Shown here one piece after another: positions 22,931-33,200 of a stretch of 64,000 bases of DNA. Position numbers and translations under genes: made by a program. Under the pieces are notes generated by a model, which was not told the origin of the DNA, made no database searches, and saw only the letters and a list, made by a program, of their open reading frames with translations. This DNA comes from Straminergon stramineum (taxonomy: Eukaryota > Streptophyta > Bryopsida > Hypnales > Calliergonaceae), in the NCBI GenBank assembly GCA_963920665.1, contig OY987272.1:11351001-11415000 (forward strand), given 5' to 3'. Position 1 is the first letter of the stretch; the number at the start of each line of letters is the position of its first letter.

Positions 22931-23257
22931 TTATGGTCAATTTCATTAAAATGGCAGTATTCCATGTGCCATTTTTCAGACCACATGGTCTAAACGACTA
23001 AACCGTAAAAGGGACATCTAGGAGTGGTATAGATCTCGGAAATCTAGGAAAGTTCTAGATTTCAGAAATCTATTACTGATATAGATTTTAGAATGTGTGG
23101 TCTAAAATATCTAGAACATATCTAGATTTTAGACATCTAGGACAGGTTTAGATTCCTAACATCTATGATAGGTCTAGATTTCAGACTACGCAGTCTAAAC
23201 CTGAAAAATGCCAAAGTAACAAAATGGCCTGCCATTTTAATGAAATTGACCATGATT
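22929..23257. mobile_element. 321-bp MITE with perfect 25-bp inverted repeats
   Basis: Element at 22933-23253 with an exact 25-bp inverted repeat at its ends (starts ATGGTCAATTTCATTAAAAT) and a possible 4-bp target duplication, GATT, at 22929-22932 and 23254-23257. The inside is rich in short copies of tctagatttcagac in both orientations. Non-coding. A decayed relative lies at about 24170-24385. Confidence 0.75.
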
Positions 23258-24169
23258 CTATCTGTACCCCACAATTGGAAGTGATCATTCATTCATCTAT
23301 CAAGGTTTATTGGTGGGTCTTGTTTCACTTGTTGGAGAAGTGTATTAAACACCAATTTCTTGAAATTGGTGATATTCCAATACTTTGATGCGACATGGCT
23401 TGGAACCCCAAATCTATACATGTCCTAGTTTGTGGCCTGCAATTAGACCATTGAGCAAATATATTTTGCCAATATTGGTAGTATAAATATCATCAATTAA
23501 ACAAAATGGATGTTGTTCTCTCTAATAGTAAATAAGTTCTAGTGAATTCGATGTGTAGGGGACTCCCAATCTAGTTGAATGATGTTATGACAAAGATGAT
23601 ATCTAAATGAAACAATGAAATTGAATTAAAGTATAGGATCATTAAATGTAGGGCTCATTTCATTTGGGGTACCCTACTCTAGGATAAGATAGGTTAAAAA
23701 AAATTCAAAATATAATTAAATATAGCATCTCATGAAATTTTCAGAAATCATAACTTGGCACAATTGAATAGTGTAAAAAATACTAATGAAAATTAATTTT
23801 GAAAAGAAAAGAAAAGCCAAAGTTGTGAGTTCCAACAAACTAGCAAGTATCAATGAAGCCATGAGTATTGGTAAGGTTGTGACTACTCTTAAAGGTTATG
23901 AAATATTCTAAACCTTACTAAATTTTTCCATCCTTGTAACAAATTTTTGGAAATTCTCAGTTGAGTTAATCCCTATGTGCTTTGACATCCAATTTATAGA
24001 CAACAAACAAATGGAAACTAACATTTTTTTTCATTACTGCTTGGATGAAGTCATCCAAATTTGTGGATGATTCTTAATCAAGTTATTGTCCTATCTAATG
24101 GTTGAATTTGGAGTTAATAGAGTACATATTTTTCTAAAATTACAAATGTGGAAGTATGTGAAATGGTTG

Positions 24170-24385
24170 ACTAAGCCAAAATTGCATCAAATGGATATTT
24201 TGTTAAAAAGACAGTATTCCACAAACTTGGCACTTTGGGGTTTAGACCATGCAATCTATATTGCTCCTAGATTTCAGACTATGCAAAATGAAATCTATAT
24301 CAACCCTAGAAAATGAATAGAAAAATGGCATATGAAATTATGAATACTACCATTTCAATGAAATATTTGTTATTGACTCTCATTC
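24170..24385. mobile_element. Decayed copy of the 22.9-kb MITE
   Basis: The left part carries gacagtattccacaaacttgg and tttagaccatgcaatctata. The reverse complement of the right part reads atttcattgaaatggtagta, then catatgccatttttc, close to the inverted repeat of the 22929-23257 element. The ends are eroded and no target duplication is visible. Confidence 0.5.
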
Positions 24386-24769
24386 AAAATTGGGTTTGCA
24401 GAAATGAGGTCATTCGTTTTAAGAATACAATTTTTTTAAAAATCACCATCATGTGAAGAGATCAAGAGAATGTCATTTCAAATCCATTCCAACAAATTAA
24501 TTTTTTTTCCAAGTTTATAAAAAAATTTGGTGATAGCAATAATAACATGGTGAATCTAATTGTATAGATGGAATCTAAAACTCAAAATCTAAAACTTTAA
24601 TTTGCTTATCCATTCCAAAATATTCTTCCAAATAGCACTTTATAATGATTTTCCTCAAATTGTCAATTCTGGAGAAGACTATGTACGCTTAGGGGTGAAC
24701 GACTGGAAATTCCACAGAAGAAGAAATGATTTGGGCCTATTGAACATGATCAAAGAGCCATCCACCACA

Positions 24770-24930
24770 AAATCAAGTCGCCAAGTCCATCGATCAAGCA
24801 GAAATTCTGTATATAATTCTCATCGACATCCAAGAGAACAGTAACTACTCACGCGATCAGGTTCTGCAACAAGTTCAACGCTTATATATTCTTGGTTCTT
24901 GGTTATATATAAATCTCAACTGTAATGTAA
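24770..24930 (-). repeat. Segment resembling the LUC7 3' UTR
   Basis: Aligns with 30170-30290. Shared stretches are ccaagtcca, gacatccaagagaaca, ctcacgcg versus atcacgcg, caggttc, caagtt, cgcttat, and cttggttata followed by taaatctca. The match stops near the LUC7 stop codon (30283-30285). It is a duplicated fragment of the LUC7 3' end placed beside PDI-like copy 3, or a repeat shared by both. Confidence 0.5.
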
Positions 24931-25339
24931 TCGCCCGGCATTCACAACGTCAACTTCGATGTACTGCTGAAATTTTCCATCCATGACACTTTCTCAGAAG
25001 GGTGGCAGTTAGCAATCTATACGGTCAATCCTAGTTCTGATAGCTTTCGGCATAATTATGAATGCTACAAGTTTAATTTGGCGCCTTGAATCACACTCCA
25101 TGAATTGATGCTCCAATCACAAATCACAATCACCACAGCCAACTAGCTGGCTATCCCAAACAACACACTTCAACTAGCTTTGATGTACACTAGCAAGGAA
25201 AGTTCGCAAGATTCATACAAAATAGCTACATACCAGGAGATGGATACAGTACGTATTCGAAGCCTAGCTCTCTCAGTTTCCAAATTGTCTCTGCCTACAT
25301 CCCTTTCTCCAGCCTCTCCCAGTGCAATTAGAGAGTCCC

Positions 25340-25858
25340 TCAAAAGCCGAAGAACTTCAAAAGCATACGGGGAAGCATACCGACAGAAATTCGCGGATCA
25401 CGAAGCACCTCCTCGTCGAGCTCACCCGTGGAGTTGCTCAGGACAGGAACGGCAGCATCGACGGCGGCCTGTCCAACTCGGAACCCGAGAACAAACGCCT
25501 TCATGCAGTTCGAATCCCAGGCGCCCCTGTACTCATCCAAAAACTCTCCCTTGTAGAAGATCTTCATGGAAGGGTATCCCAGGACTTTGGCTTTCATGCA
25601 AGTGGCCTTACTATTGTCGCAATCCACAGCGCCCACTTCCACCCCCGCCTGTCGAACCTCATCGTCGTTGCTGAGCTGCTCCCATGCGGGGGACAACCTT
25701 TGACTCCACGGACACCAGTCGACGTAGAAGTCAATGAACCACAAGCTGTCGGAGTTCACAGTCTCCGCGAACGTGGCATCGGTGAGGGGCACCACTTCTG
25801 CAGTCGTCGCGATGAACGCAAGTAGGAGGAGCGCGAGAACCACGCGAAACCAAGCCAT
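25340..25858 (-). CDS. PDIL5-1-like ER thioredoxin-fold protein, copy 3, CPWS active site
   Basis: Single-exon gene of 172 residues. The ATG at 25858 starts a signal peptide (MAWFRVVLALLLLAFIATTA); an in-frame run to 25975 lies upstream but the paralogue comparison favours the internal start. The mature domain begins EVVPLTDATFAETVNSD. The active site is FYVDWCPWSQRLSPAWEQL with CPWS at 49-52, then AVDC at 77-80, Cys 87 and cis-Pro 96 (GYPSM). Like copy 2 it lacks the resolving Cys and KDEL, and it ends LLKFFGF. The linker after the fold differs strongly from copy 2, with VGQAAVDAAVPVL in place of MQAQMAPLKITAA, so it is the more divergent intact copy. Likely acts in the secretory pathway as a thiol chaperone; substrate unknown. 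Confidence 0.85.
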   Translation of the reverse strand: MAWFRVVLALLLLAFIATTAEVVPLTDATFAETVNSDSLWFIDFYVDWCPWSQRLSPAWEQLSNDDEVRQAGVEVGAVDCDNSKATCMKAKVLGYPSMKIFYKGEFLDEYRGAWDSNCMKAFVLGFRVGQAAVDAAVPVLSNSTGELDEEVLRDPRISVGMLPRMLLKFFGF

Positions 25859-26452
25859 CTCGGCTTGCACAGGGAGGCGAAGCTCTCGCTTGATGTGTCT
25901 ATTTCGAGTCGATGCCTGCCAAACTATCACCGCAAATTGATTAATGTCAGCTTCAGCAAACGATGGCGCTAGCAACAGATTTCAGGACAAGTTTTTCTCA
26001 TCAAAGCCACTGACTCTGATTCAGTCCTAATACATAGTGCGTGTAACACTAATTTGCCAAAGTCACATTGTTTTGAATTTGAGCAAGTTGAAATATTCCT
26101 GTATTCTACCAATCAATTTCCATAGCACTAAAATTTTGTGGTGTGGCACTCGCTTTCAAGGTGACGCTAATTTCCCCCTCACATTTCCGTACGTCACTAA
26201 GTACTAATGGTCTTTAATTGCGAACTATTGCAAAAGCGCTTTAAATTTGTTGCAGAAGTCTCGGGCATGGAACCAGTGTATACAATTATCTAGCTATGCC
26301 TAAGTTGTTGTAAAGACTATTATTATTTCAAATAGTTTTGAATACAATGCATAGTGTTATACTAAACCGTTGCAAAATTGTCGATAGATTTCTGCCTGTC
26401 GTATCGAAACCACTACAAAAACTGTTGCAATATCAGCCTTCCGTACTAGAGC

Positions 26453-26758
26453 TATCATTATGTTGAGTTACTCACTGCGAGCTTGATTTGCAAACTTGGA
26501 TACTGCAATGACAGTTGTAATGAAGCTCGTACTAGAGAACATCCAGTAGTGCATAGAAAACACAAAGATGAAGAGCACACAGAACGGGGAGTTTGGAACA
26601 TGGAAAGTTATGTATGAACACCTGTATATTTGGTTACGATAGTCGCCGGGTAAGCGGCGATGGAGTCGGAAGGGGTGTATTATTCAACGTTTGCTTTGTT
26701 GACTTCGGTGCCCTGCTTGACTAGCAAGGCACTTGCAGGACTTGGAATTGGTTGGACG
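26453..26758. repeat. Non-coding module shared with 19610-19905
   Basis: Second copy of the far-upstream module of the PDI-like array, lying about 600 bp upstream of copy 3. It differs from the 19.6-kb copy by scattered substitutions and small indels. Confidence 0.7.
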
Positions 26759-27106
26759 GATATGGGAAGTTTTTAGTCGGCACTAAGCACAAGCTTTAGA
26801 TTGTTAGTAGAGTTCATTTTGCATTTGAGTTTTGAAAGTTAATCGATTATTTGAGAGTTTGATTAGTTTTGGAGGGAAGGTGATAGAGGAGGTTTTGCAT
26901 TGACAATAACTACATGGGAGGGAGTTTGAGTAGGGCTTTACTTGTCTCTAGTACCCTTGTAGGAATGATGATTCAGTGGGTGGTAATTCGTGTGCCCAAC
27001 TGGTCGTTGGATCAAGAAAAAGGCGCCGTGAAATAAGGTTTGTAAGCTGGCCTGTGTAATTGCAGGTGTCTCTTTTTCTTCAGCAAGAATTAGTAAAGCC
27101 TCAAAG

Positions 27107-28251
27107 ATGAAGCCTCAAATTGTAAGGTTCTTTCTTGCTGTTGTATCTCTTACATTTGTGGTCTGTTGAAGAAGGTTTTCCATTCAACATACTGTCATTT
27201 GCACATTATTGGAAAATTCACTCTTGATTCTTTTGTTGAGTCTCATATCATGTTGTTTTTTGTTGCAGGCCAGAATGATCGGGCGGTTCGTGACTGCGTA
27301 CTAGAAGATAGCGCCTCTTGCAAGGTGACAATTATCCACGACCCTAGCAATTAGAATTTTACTATTCATGAGGAAGTTGAAATATTTTTATTAATGTTAA
27401 TGAAATTAGTTTCCCATCTTTCTCACTTGGGTAATGGCACTGAATTGAAATGAACATCAGGTTGTGTACTGATTTTTGTAAGTTGTTCAGCTAGCATCTT
27501 TTTGGACGTCATGCTGGTCCTCATGACGTACGTCCTCGATCACTGTCTGCTTCTATGCTGTTGAATGTTGGGATAGGTCAATAGCAAGTGTTTAACCACA
27601 TTCTCTCACGACACCTATGAATTGAATTGCTAATCGAAGATCTGAAATTGTATTAACTGTGATTGTTATTATACCTTTTAAAAGCAGAGGCTTGATGATT
27701 TCAATGCAGTCAACCAATTCTTTATTGTCATCATCTTTGTCACCATGTTCCAATACAGTAGAAATTAGTAGAATTTCATTTTAGTAGAATTAGTGGAATT
27801 TCAACCCGTTTCAATTGGGTAATCGAGAAAATTAGGAGACAATGAAGTCCTTGAACCCACAATAAATTCAGGAAATGATTTGGAGAGAGCTGTACTGGAC
27901 GAAAATGGGCCCCATGTTTTTTGTAGCAATGTTGAGTAGGTCGTGTGCATCCTTTCTTTCTTCCATGTGTAACTTAATTAATTTGCAACAAACACATGCC
28001 ATGTTTCCTCTTTAATTCTGGTGATATAGACTTTAACCCCATCTGAGTTATTCATTTCACAAGATTGAAGAGTCTTTGGACAGTTTGCTTCAGTTTTTTC
28101 ATAATTGTCTAGGAAAGTGACCCATATTAGTATTCTTTTTTAAGCGTGTACGCTTGCAGGTCTATGTGAATGTACACCTGGAGGTGATTGTGTTCTACGA
28201 GATGCAGCAGCTGATACTGCCCAGACATCAACTTTATCTAAGTGTAGATAG
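27107..28251 (+). CDS. Speculative small spliced Cys-rich secreted peptide
   Basis: Not recognised as any family. An ATG at 27107 begins MKPQIVRFFLAVVSLTFVV, a good signal-peptide profile. Two downstream exon-like blocks follow strong acceptors: tttttgttgcag before 27269 and cgcttgcag before 28160. The first is open as QNDRAVRDCVLEDSASCK (ends 27319-27324). The second is open as LCECTPGGDCVLRD, then AAADTAQTSTLSKCR, to a stop at 28249-28251. Both share DCVL-x-D. Joining all three in frame needs weak donors (a GT at 27165 and a GC at 27320), so the model could be wrong or the transcript non-coding. A further acceptor at 27063-27065 suggests a 5' UTR exon. Confidence 0.25.
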
Positions 28252-30282
28252 TCCAAAAAGTTGAAAATCTTATGAAGGTCAGTGTAATCTTTGGCAATTT
28301 TCAACTTTTTGATGATATTAAAAATGATGATTTAATTTTTCTTGAATTATCAACTTACTCGATTATTGTGTACAACAATTTGAAATGATGTATACCAACA
28401 TGCCAAGGTGCAAAAAGCTTTGCTAGAGTTCTAATAAAAAATTGACAAAAGATAATTAAGATACTGTAATTTCAAATCATGGCGCACAAAACACCAAGTT
28501 TTAGACATGGTTAACTTTGAAATTAATTTTCTTTCAAATCATAAATAATTTTTTCTTCAAACTTGCATGGTAATGTGTAGTATGTTGCAAACTACAACTT
28601 TTGTACATCTACTTTTGGACTTTGTCCATCAATGCTTATGGTATGGTTGTTTAAATGAAAACATTTCAAATTTGTAGTCAATCAATTTGTAAGTCGTATA
28701 TTGCAATGTTATATTCTATAATACATATTATATAATACATACCTACCATAAAAATCCATTATATTATATAATACATACCTACCATAAAAAAAAATGGATT
28801 TTTTGCACATAAATTTAGTATTTGATATGAATTTTCATCACTTTTTCCTTAAAGAATTACTAATAACTTCAAATCTTCCCAAGAAAATCAAAATCTTTAT
28901 TACTCATTGAAGATATGTGATTCAATGAACAGGAAAAAGCGGCAGTTAGTTCAAAGTTAGCCGGTGGATTTGGGAAAATATCTGGTTGCAATTTGAAAAC
29001 ATCGGCAAAAAACTGGAGAAAAAATCTAGAAAATTTCTATTTCTAGTAGAAAATAGAAAAATAACCAGGACGGGAACTTCAATAACCGGTTGACTATAGG
29101 AATTGGAGGAAATTAGCCGGTGAAATTCAAAAAGTTTCCCAAACACTGATGTGATTTCATCTCTGAAATATAAATATAGAAAAGTTAATTCATATGTAGT
29201 TGCAAAATGGCAACAAATAGGGTGAGAGATTTTAATGTCTAAATTCATAGACAACGGCCTCTATTTCAAGGTTAAGAGCATAATAAGAAACACTGCAAAA
29301 AATCCTCTTGAGCAAATAGACAATCATCCTTCCAAGGTAGATACACACAACGCAGGTGCACACTGCAAAAGGTGCCCCATTTGGGGGTTGTGTAGGCCTT
29401 GAAAATTCCAAGGCCAAATTCCACCCAGACACACCTGCAGAATATAACCTCCTTCCAAGCTACAGAAGTTGGGCAGTTAATCAGACAAACGCCCTCAAAA
29501 GTCGGAACTGGTTCTGTGGGTCAATTCCGTATCTTCTAATCACAAACATAGTAATCGTATAAATCGAATCAATCTAAGTTTGAATGCTTTAGCTAAGAAA
29601 GATATAGCTGCAGGTACAACAAAAACAGTCACGAATAGAACACATCTAGGGTGTAAAATAGACACTGGGGATACCAAAAATATGAAATTGATACTGTGCA
29701 TGAAAAATCTATAGGATTGACACCCTCATAGTTCATAATGGAAGTTCACCCTTCCAACTCAGGTCATCACACCATGTACAGTAATTCATTCTGTAAGGAC
29801 GGCATATACTGGATACTCCACGTCAAATTAAAGAAATTGCATGACATCACAATTGTACAAAGATCAACTTGGATACTCATAATGCTCATTGCAAAGAGGT
29901 GCACGACCATGACGAAAGAGAGGTCTACATTAAAAATGCCCACATTAGTAACACGAAGTACATCATTTAAGAAGTCCAGCTGTTGGACTGCCGCATGGCA
30001 AGTCTGAACGCCTAGTTGCTACTCCCCACTTCGTACAAACTCTGCCCCTCAAACAGGTGGGACTACAAAGCACAAGCTGCCAGCGCAAGTCTGGCGATGA
30101 AAATAGGTTCTGGAATGCACAAAATCCTCGGAGATCCAAACTACGAACAGAGTATAGTCATGGCAAACTTAAGTCTCCAAGTCCACTAGGAAGTATACTT
30201 CGCTATGACATCCAAGAGAACATAAATGAATCACGCGTTCAGGTTCGAGAACAAGTTGATCGCTTATGCTTGGTTATAAATC
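28252..30282. other. LUC7 downstream region; no independent gene seen
   Basis: AT-rich from 28260 to 29200, including a 36-bp direct repeat (tataatacatacctaccata, units at 28727 and 28763). From 29230 to 30282 the base composition is more balanced and probably includes the LUC7 3' UTR. The open frame at 29232-29432 (-) has no recognisable feature. Confidence 0.45.
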
Positions 30283-33200
30283 TCAGTAACGATCGTACCT
30301 GTCGTGTCGTCTGCATGAGTCATCACATTATCTTAATTCAGCTCCACAGATGTCAAAACCCAAATCCTCGAGTCATGCAACTCAAAGAAATGCCGTAGTG
30401 TGCAGGAACAAACCAAAGAACTCTCAAGGACGTTAGAGACGTGATTTTGCTCCTACACTAAACCCTGTTCCCAGCAGCGAACTCATCTATTCATAACTTT
30501 GGTTGGCTAATTTGAGAGTAAGCATGACTTGGCTAAATGTCTATACCAACCGATCTTTGATTGGAAATGGAATTGTCTACTGTCACTTGTAGTGGTCTAC
30601 AACTTCCCAGTTTGAAATCGCATAAGAAATTCGTTCATCAATATAAAAATCTAATCTCAATAGATTTGGCTCTTGTACCCAAACATCTCTCCATAGCTCA
30701 ATACAACTCCCAAAAATCACACTTCAAAATATGTAATAAAATGCCTCTAGTACCCTCTCCTTTATAGGCTTCTTTGAGACAAGTTGTCGAGGTACAAGAG
30801 GGCCCGAAATAGTAACCTACCTGTACCGATCGCTCCTATCTCTATCCCTTGAACGTTCCCTGGAGCGGGACCGGGATCTGCATCAGGGATGAAAGAGATA
30901 AAATCACACAATGAACCAGAATAATCCAGGAACAAATTAACCAAATGTAGAAAATATTAACCAAAAGTAAACAAAGCTTCATAAATTGATATCTATCAAC
31001 ATAATGCGCAACTGACCTTCTGCGACTTCGGCTGTCATAATCACGATCCGACCTTCCACGATCACGTTCCCGTTCTCTGTCCCTTTCCCTTCCACCCCCA
31101 CCACGGTAGTCACGGCCTCGTTCGTTCTCACGACTGCGGGTGCGGTCCCTCTCACGATCACGTTCACGCTCTCTTTCAACTTCCTTCTCTTTCTCTCGGT
31201 CACGATCAGCATCTCGTTCTTTTTCCCTGTCTCTGCTCATGGAGCGAGCTTTACTCGGTTCTCGAGGCCTGATCAATCACATTCATCAGACAAACATCGA
31301 TCAAGTTGCCAACTTGTGTCGTTGTCCCGGAAATGCCCAAATGACCAGAAAGTGGCTACTTCCAAACCAAAAGGAGTTCAGGCAAATCATTAAGAAACTT
31401 TAAGGAAGGTGACGAATGTACCAATGGAAAGAAGAAACCATTTCCTACATTTTCGGTCGATAAATTGACTATTAGCTTCCAAAGTGGATTTCCATTTTCA
31501 GATTGACCAATTACAAGTTAAGAGTGGAAAATATTGGATACACAAGCAACGATTATAAGAACTGACTCACAGTGTCCACTTCACCATGTGTGAAAAGCAT
31601 TCTAGGAGGAAAAAAACTCACTTTTCATCGTCCAAAGGCTCCGCTTTCCTGGCAGCTCGCTCAGCCTGTTGGAACCCACAAACATTCCTTCTTAGACAGG
31701 GAATGCACAGCATAAAAATTAGAGCTCTACGGCAAATTTGACAAGTAAATGGTCAAACAAGTTTCTAACTAGATGTTCCGTGTCATCGTCAACAACAGAT
31801 TCAAGACGCCATCACTACTGCAGAAAATCTTCCCGATGCCATGCTCACATTTCTCCATCAGACAGTGCCTGGTAAAATGAGCTTACAAAAAATGAATGGA
31901 CGCAGATGCTGATTGGTATGACAAGTAACCGCAGACGAGATGACTGACCGAGGTTGCCTACTGAATAAGAGGCTGCCAAGTGGTGCAACGAAAGTTTGTC
32001 CATGAGTCTGCAGGTGCCAAACTCATCCTAAGAACTTCATAGTTACTCAATTCGTGCAAACTTTCAAGCTTAGTCTGATAGGATGTCCATCCTGCCGGAT
32101 CCAGAATGGAAGGCTAGGTCATAGACCAGACAGCAAGAGTTACGATACTTCATCTTAATAAGGATCGTTATTATGTACCACAACTTCAAAACAGTAGTTC
32201 GGTTCCTATATCTATTTGATCTAACGTCCGGTCGTAAAGAACATGGCTTGCACAATAAAATTGGTAATAACTACCAACCCAATGATGCACAAATCTCAAG
32301 CTCCATGGTCGCATTCTTAAATCAAGAAAATTACAACCATGTGAAACAGCATTGCTACAAGTGTAACTATCCAGACACTTTTCAGGTTGCAAAACTTAAA
32401 GCCGAAATATTGCAGATTTGCCACTGACATGAACCTCAGAGAACATAGCTAATTGTGAGAGAGATGACATAAACGACACTACAAAAGAACTTATCCACAC
32501 CGGTAATTGCAGTTTGTAAGGGGTCCGGTGGATTCCTCACCTCCCATTAACGCGAACTCTTACGATTGCTAAAAGTTCATAGAAACCGCAGAATTAAGTG
32601 CCAAGCAAAACCATAACGACGTGCCAAAGCGCGGAGCACATTGACTTCAATTCACAAAAAGAAAACACAAAACGACTGTGGATGAAAAAGAGCATAACCA
32701 CCCACACATAGGACTCTTCAAACAACTCACAGCACTTGTGCTCTCCTCTTGTAGCACTAGAAGAGAAAATAAAACGCAGTTACTTTGCCTCGACAACATA
32801 GGGTTTAAAAAGAAAACTTACCCGCAAGTCAACAAGCTTCTCACGAATCTGCATATAACCCAAATGCAGCTTCCCTCCGAAATGGTCCGCCAGGCGACGG
32901 TCACTGAAAGAATTAAAAGCACTGATCATGAAACCCACTGCTCTAGAAGCAATACGTTGTGGAGCAATTTTAAAATCTTAGCTGTCCACAGCCAGTAGAT
33001 AGAAGGATCCACACATGTCACATAAGAGAATAATAAATACCATCACTCCAAATACATTTGAAAGCAGGGAACTATGCAGTGGTAATAAAACCCGGCAACA
33101 TTGTCAACGGGTGTAAGTGCAAAGGGGCAAGCTTGAGAAAGTAAATGAGATGCATAATACATACAGTCTACACGGTGGAATGTCATCATCATCTTCATTA

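Noticed and set aside
29232..29432. 66-codon minus frame downstream of LUC7
   Set aside because: No motif and no splice context; more likely LUC7 3' UTR or flank.
31140..31403. Plus-strand Arg/Ser-rich frame
   Set aside because: It is the complement of the LUC7 RE/RS-domain exon.
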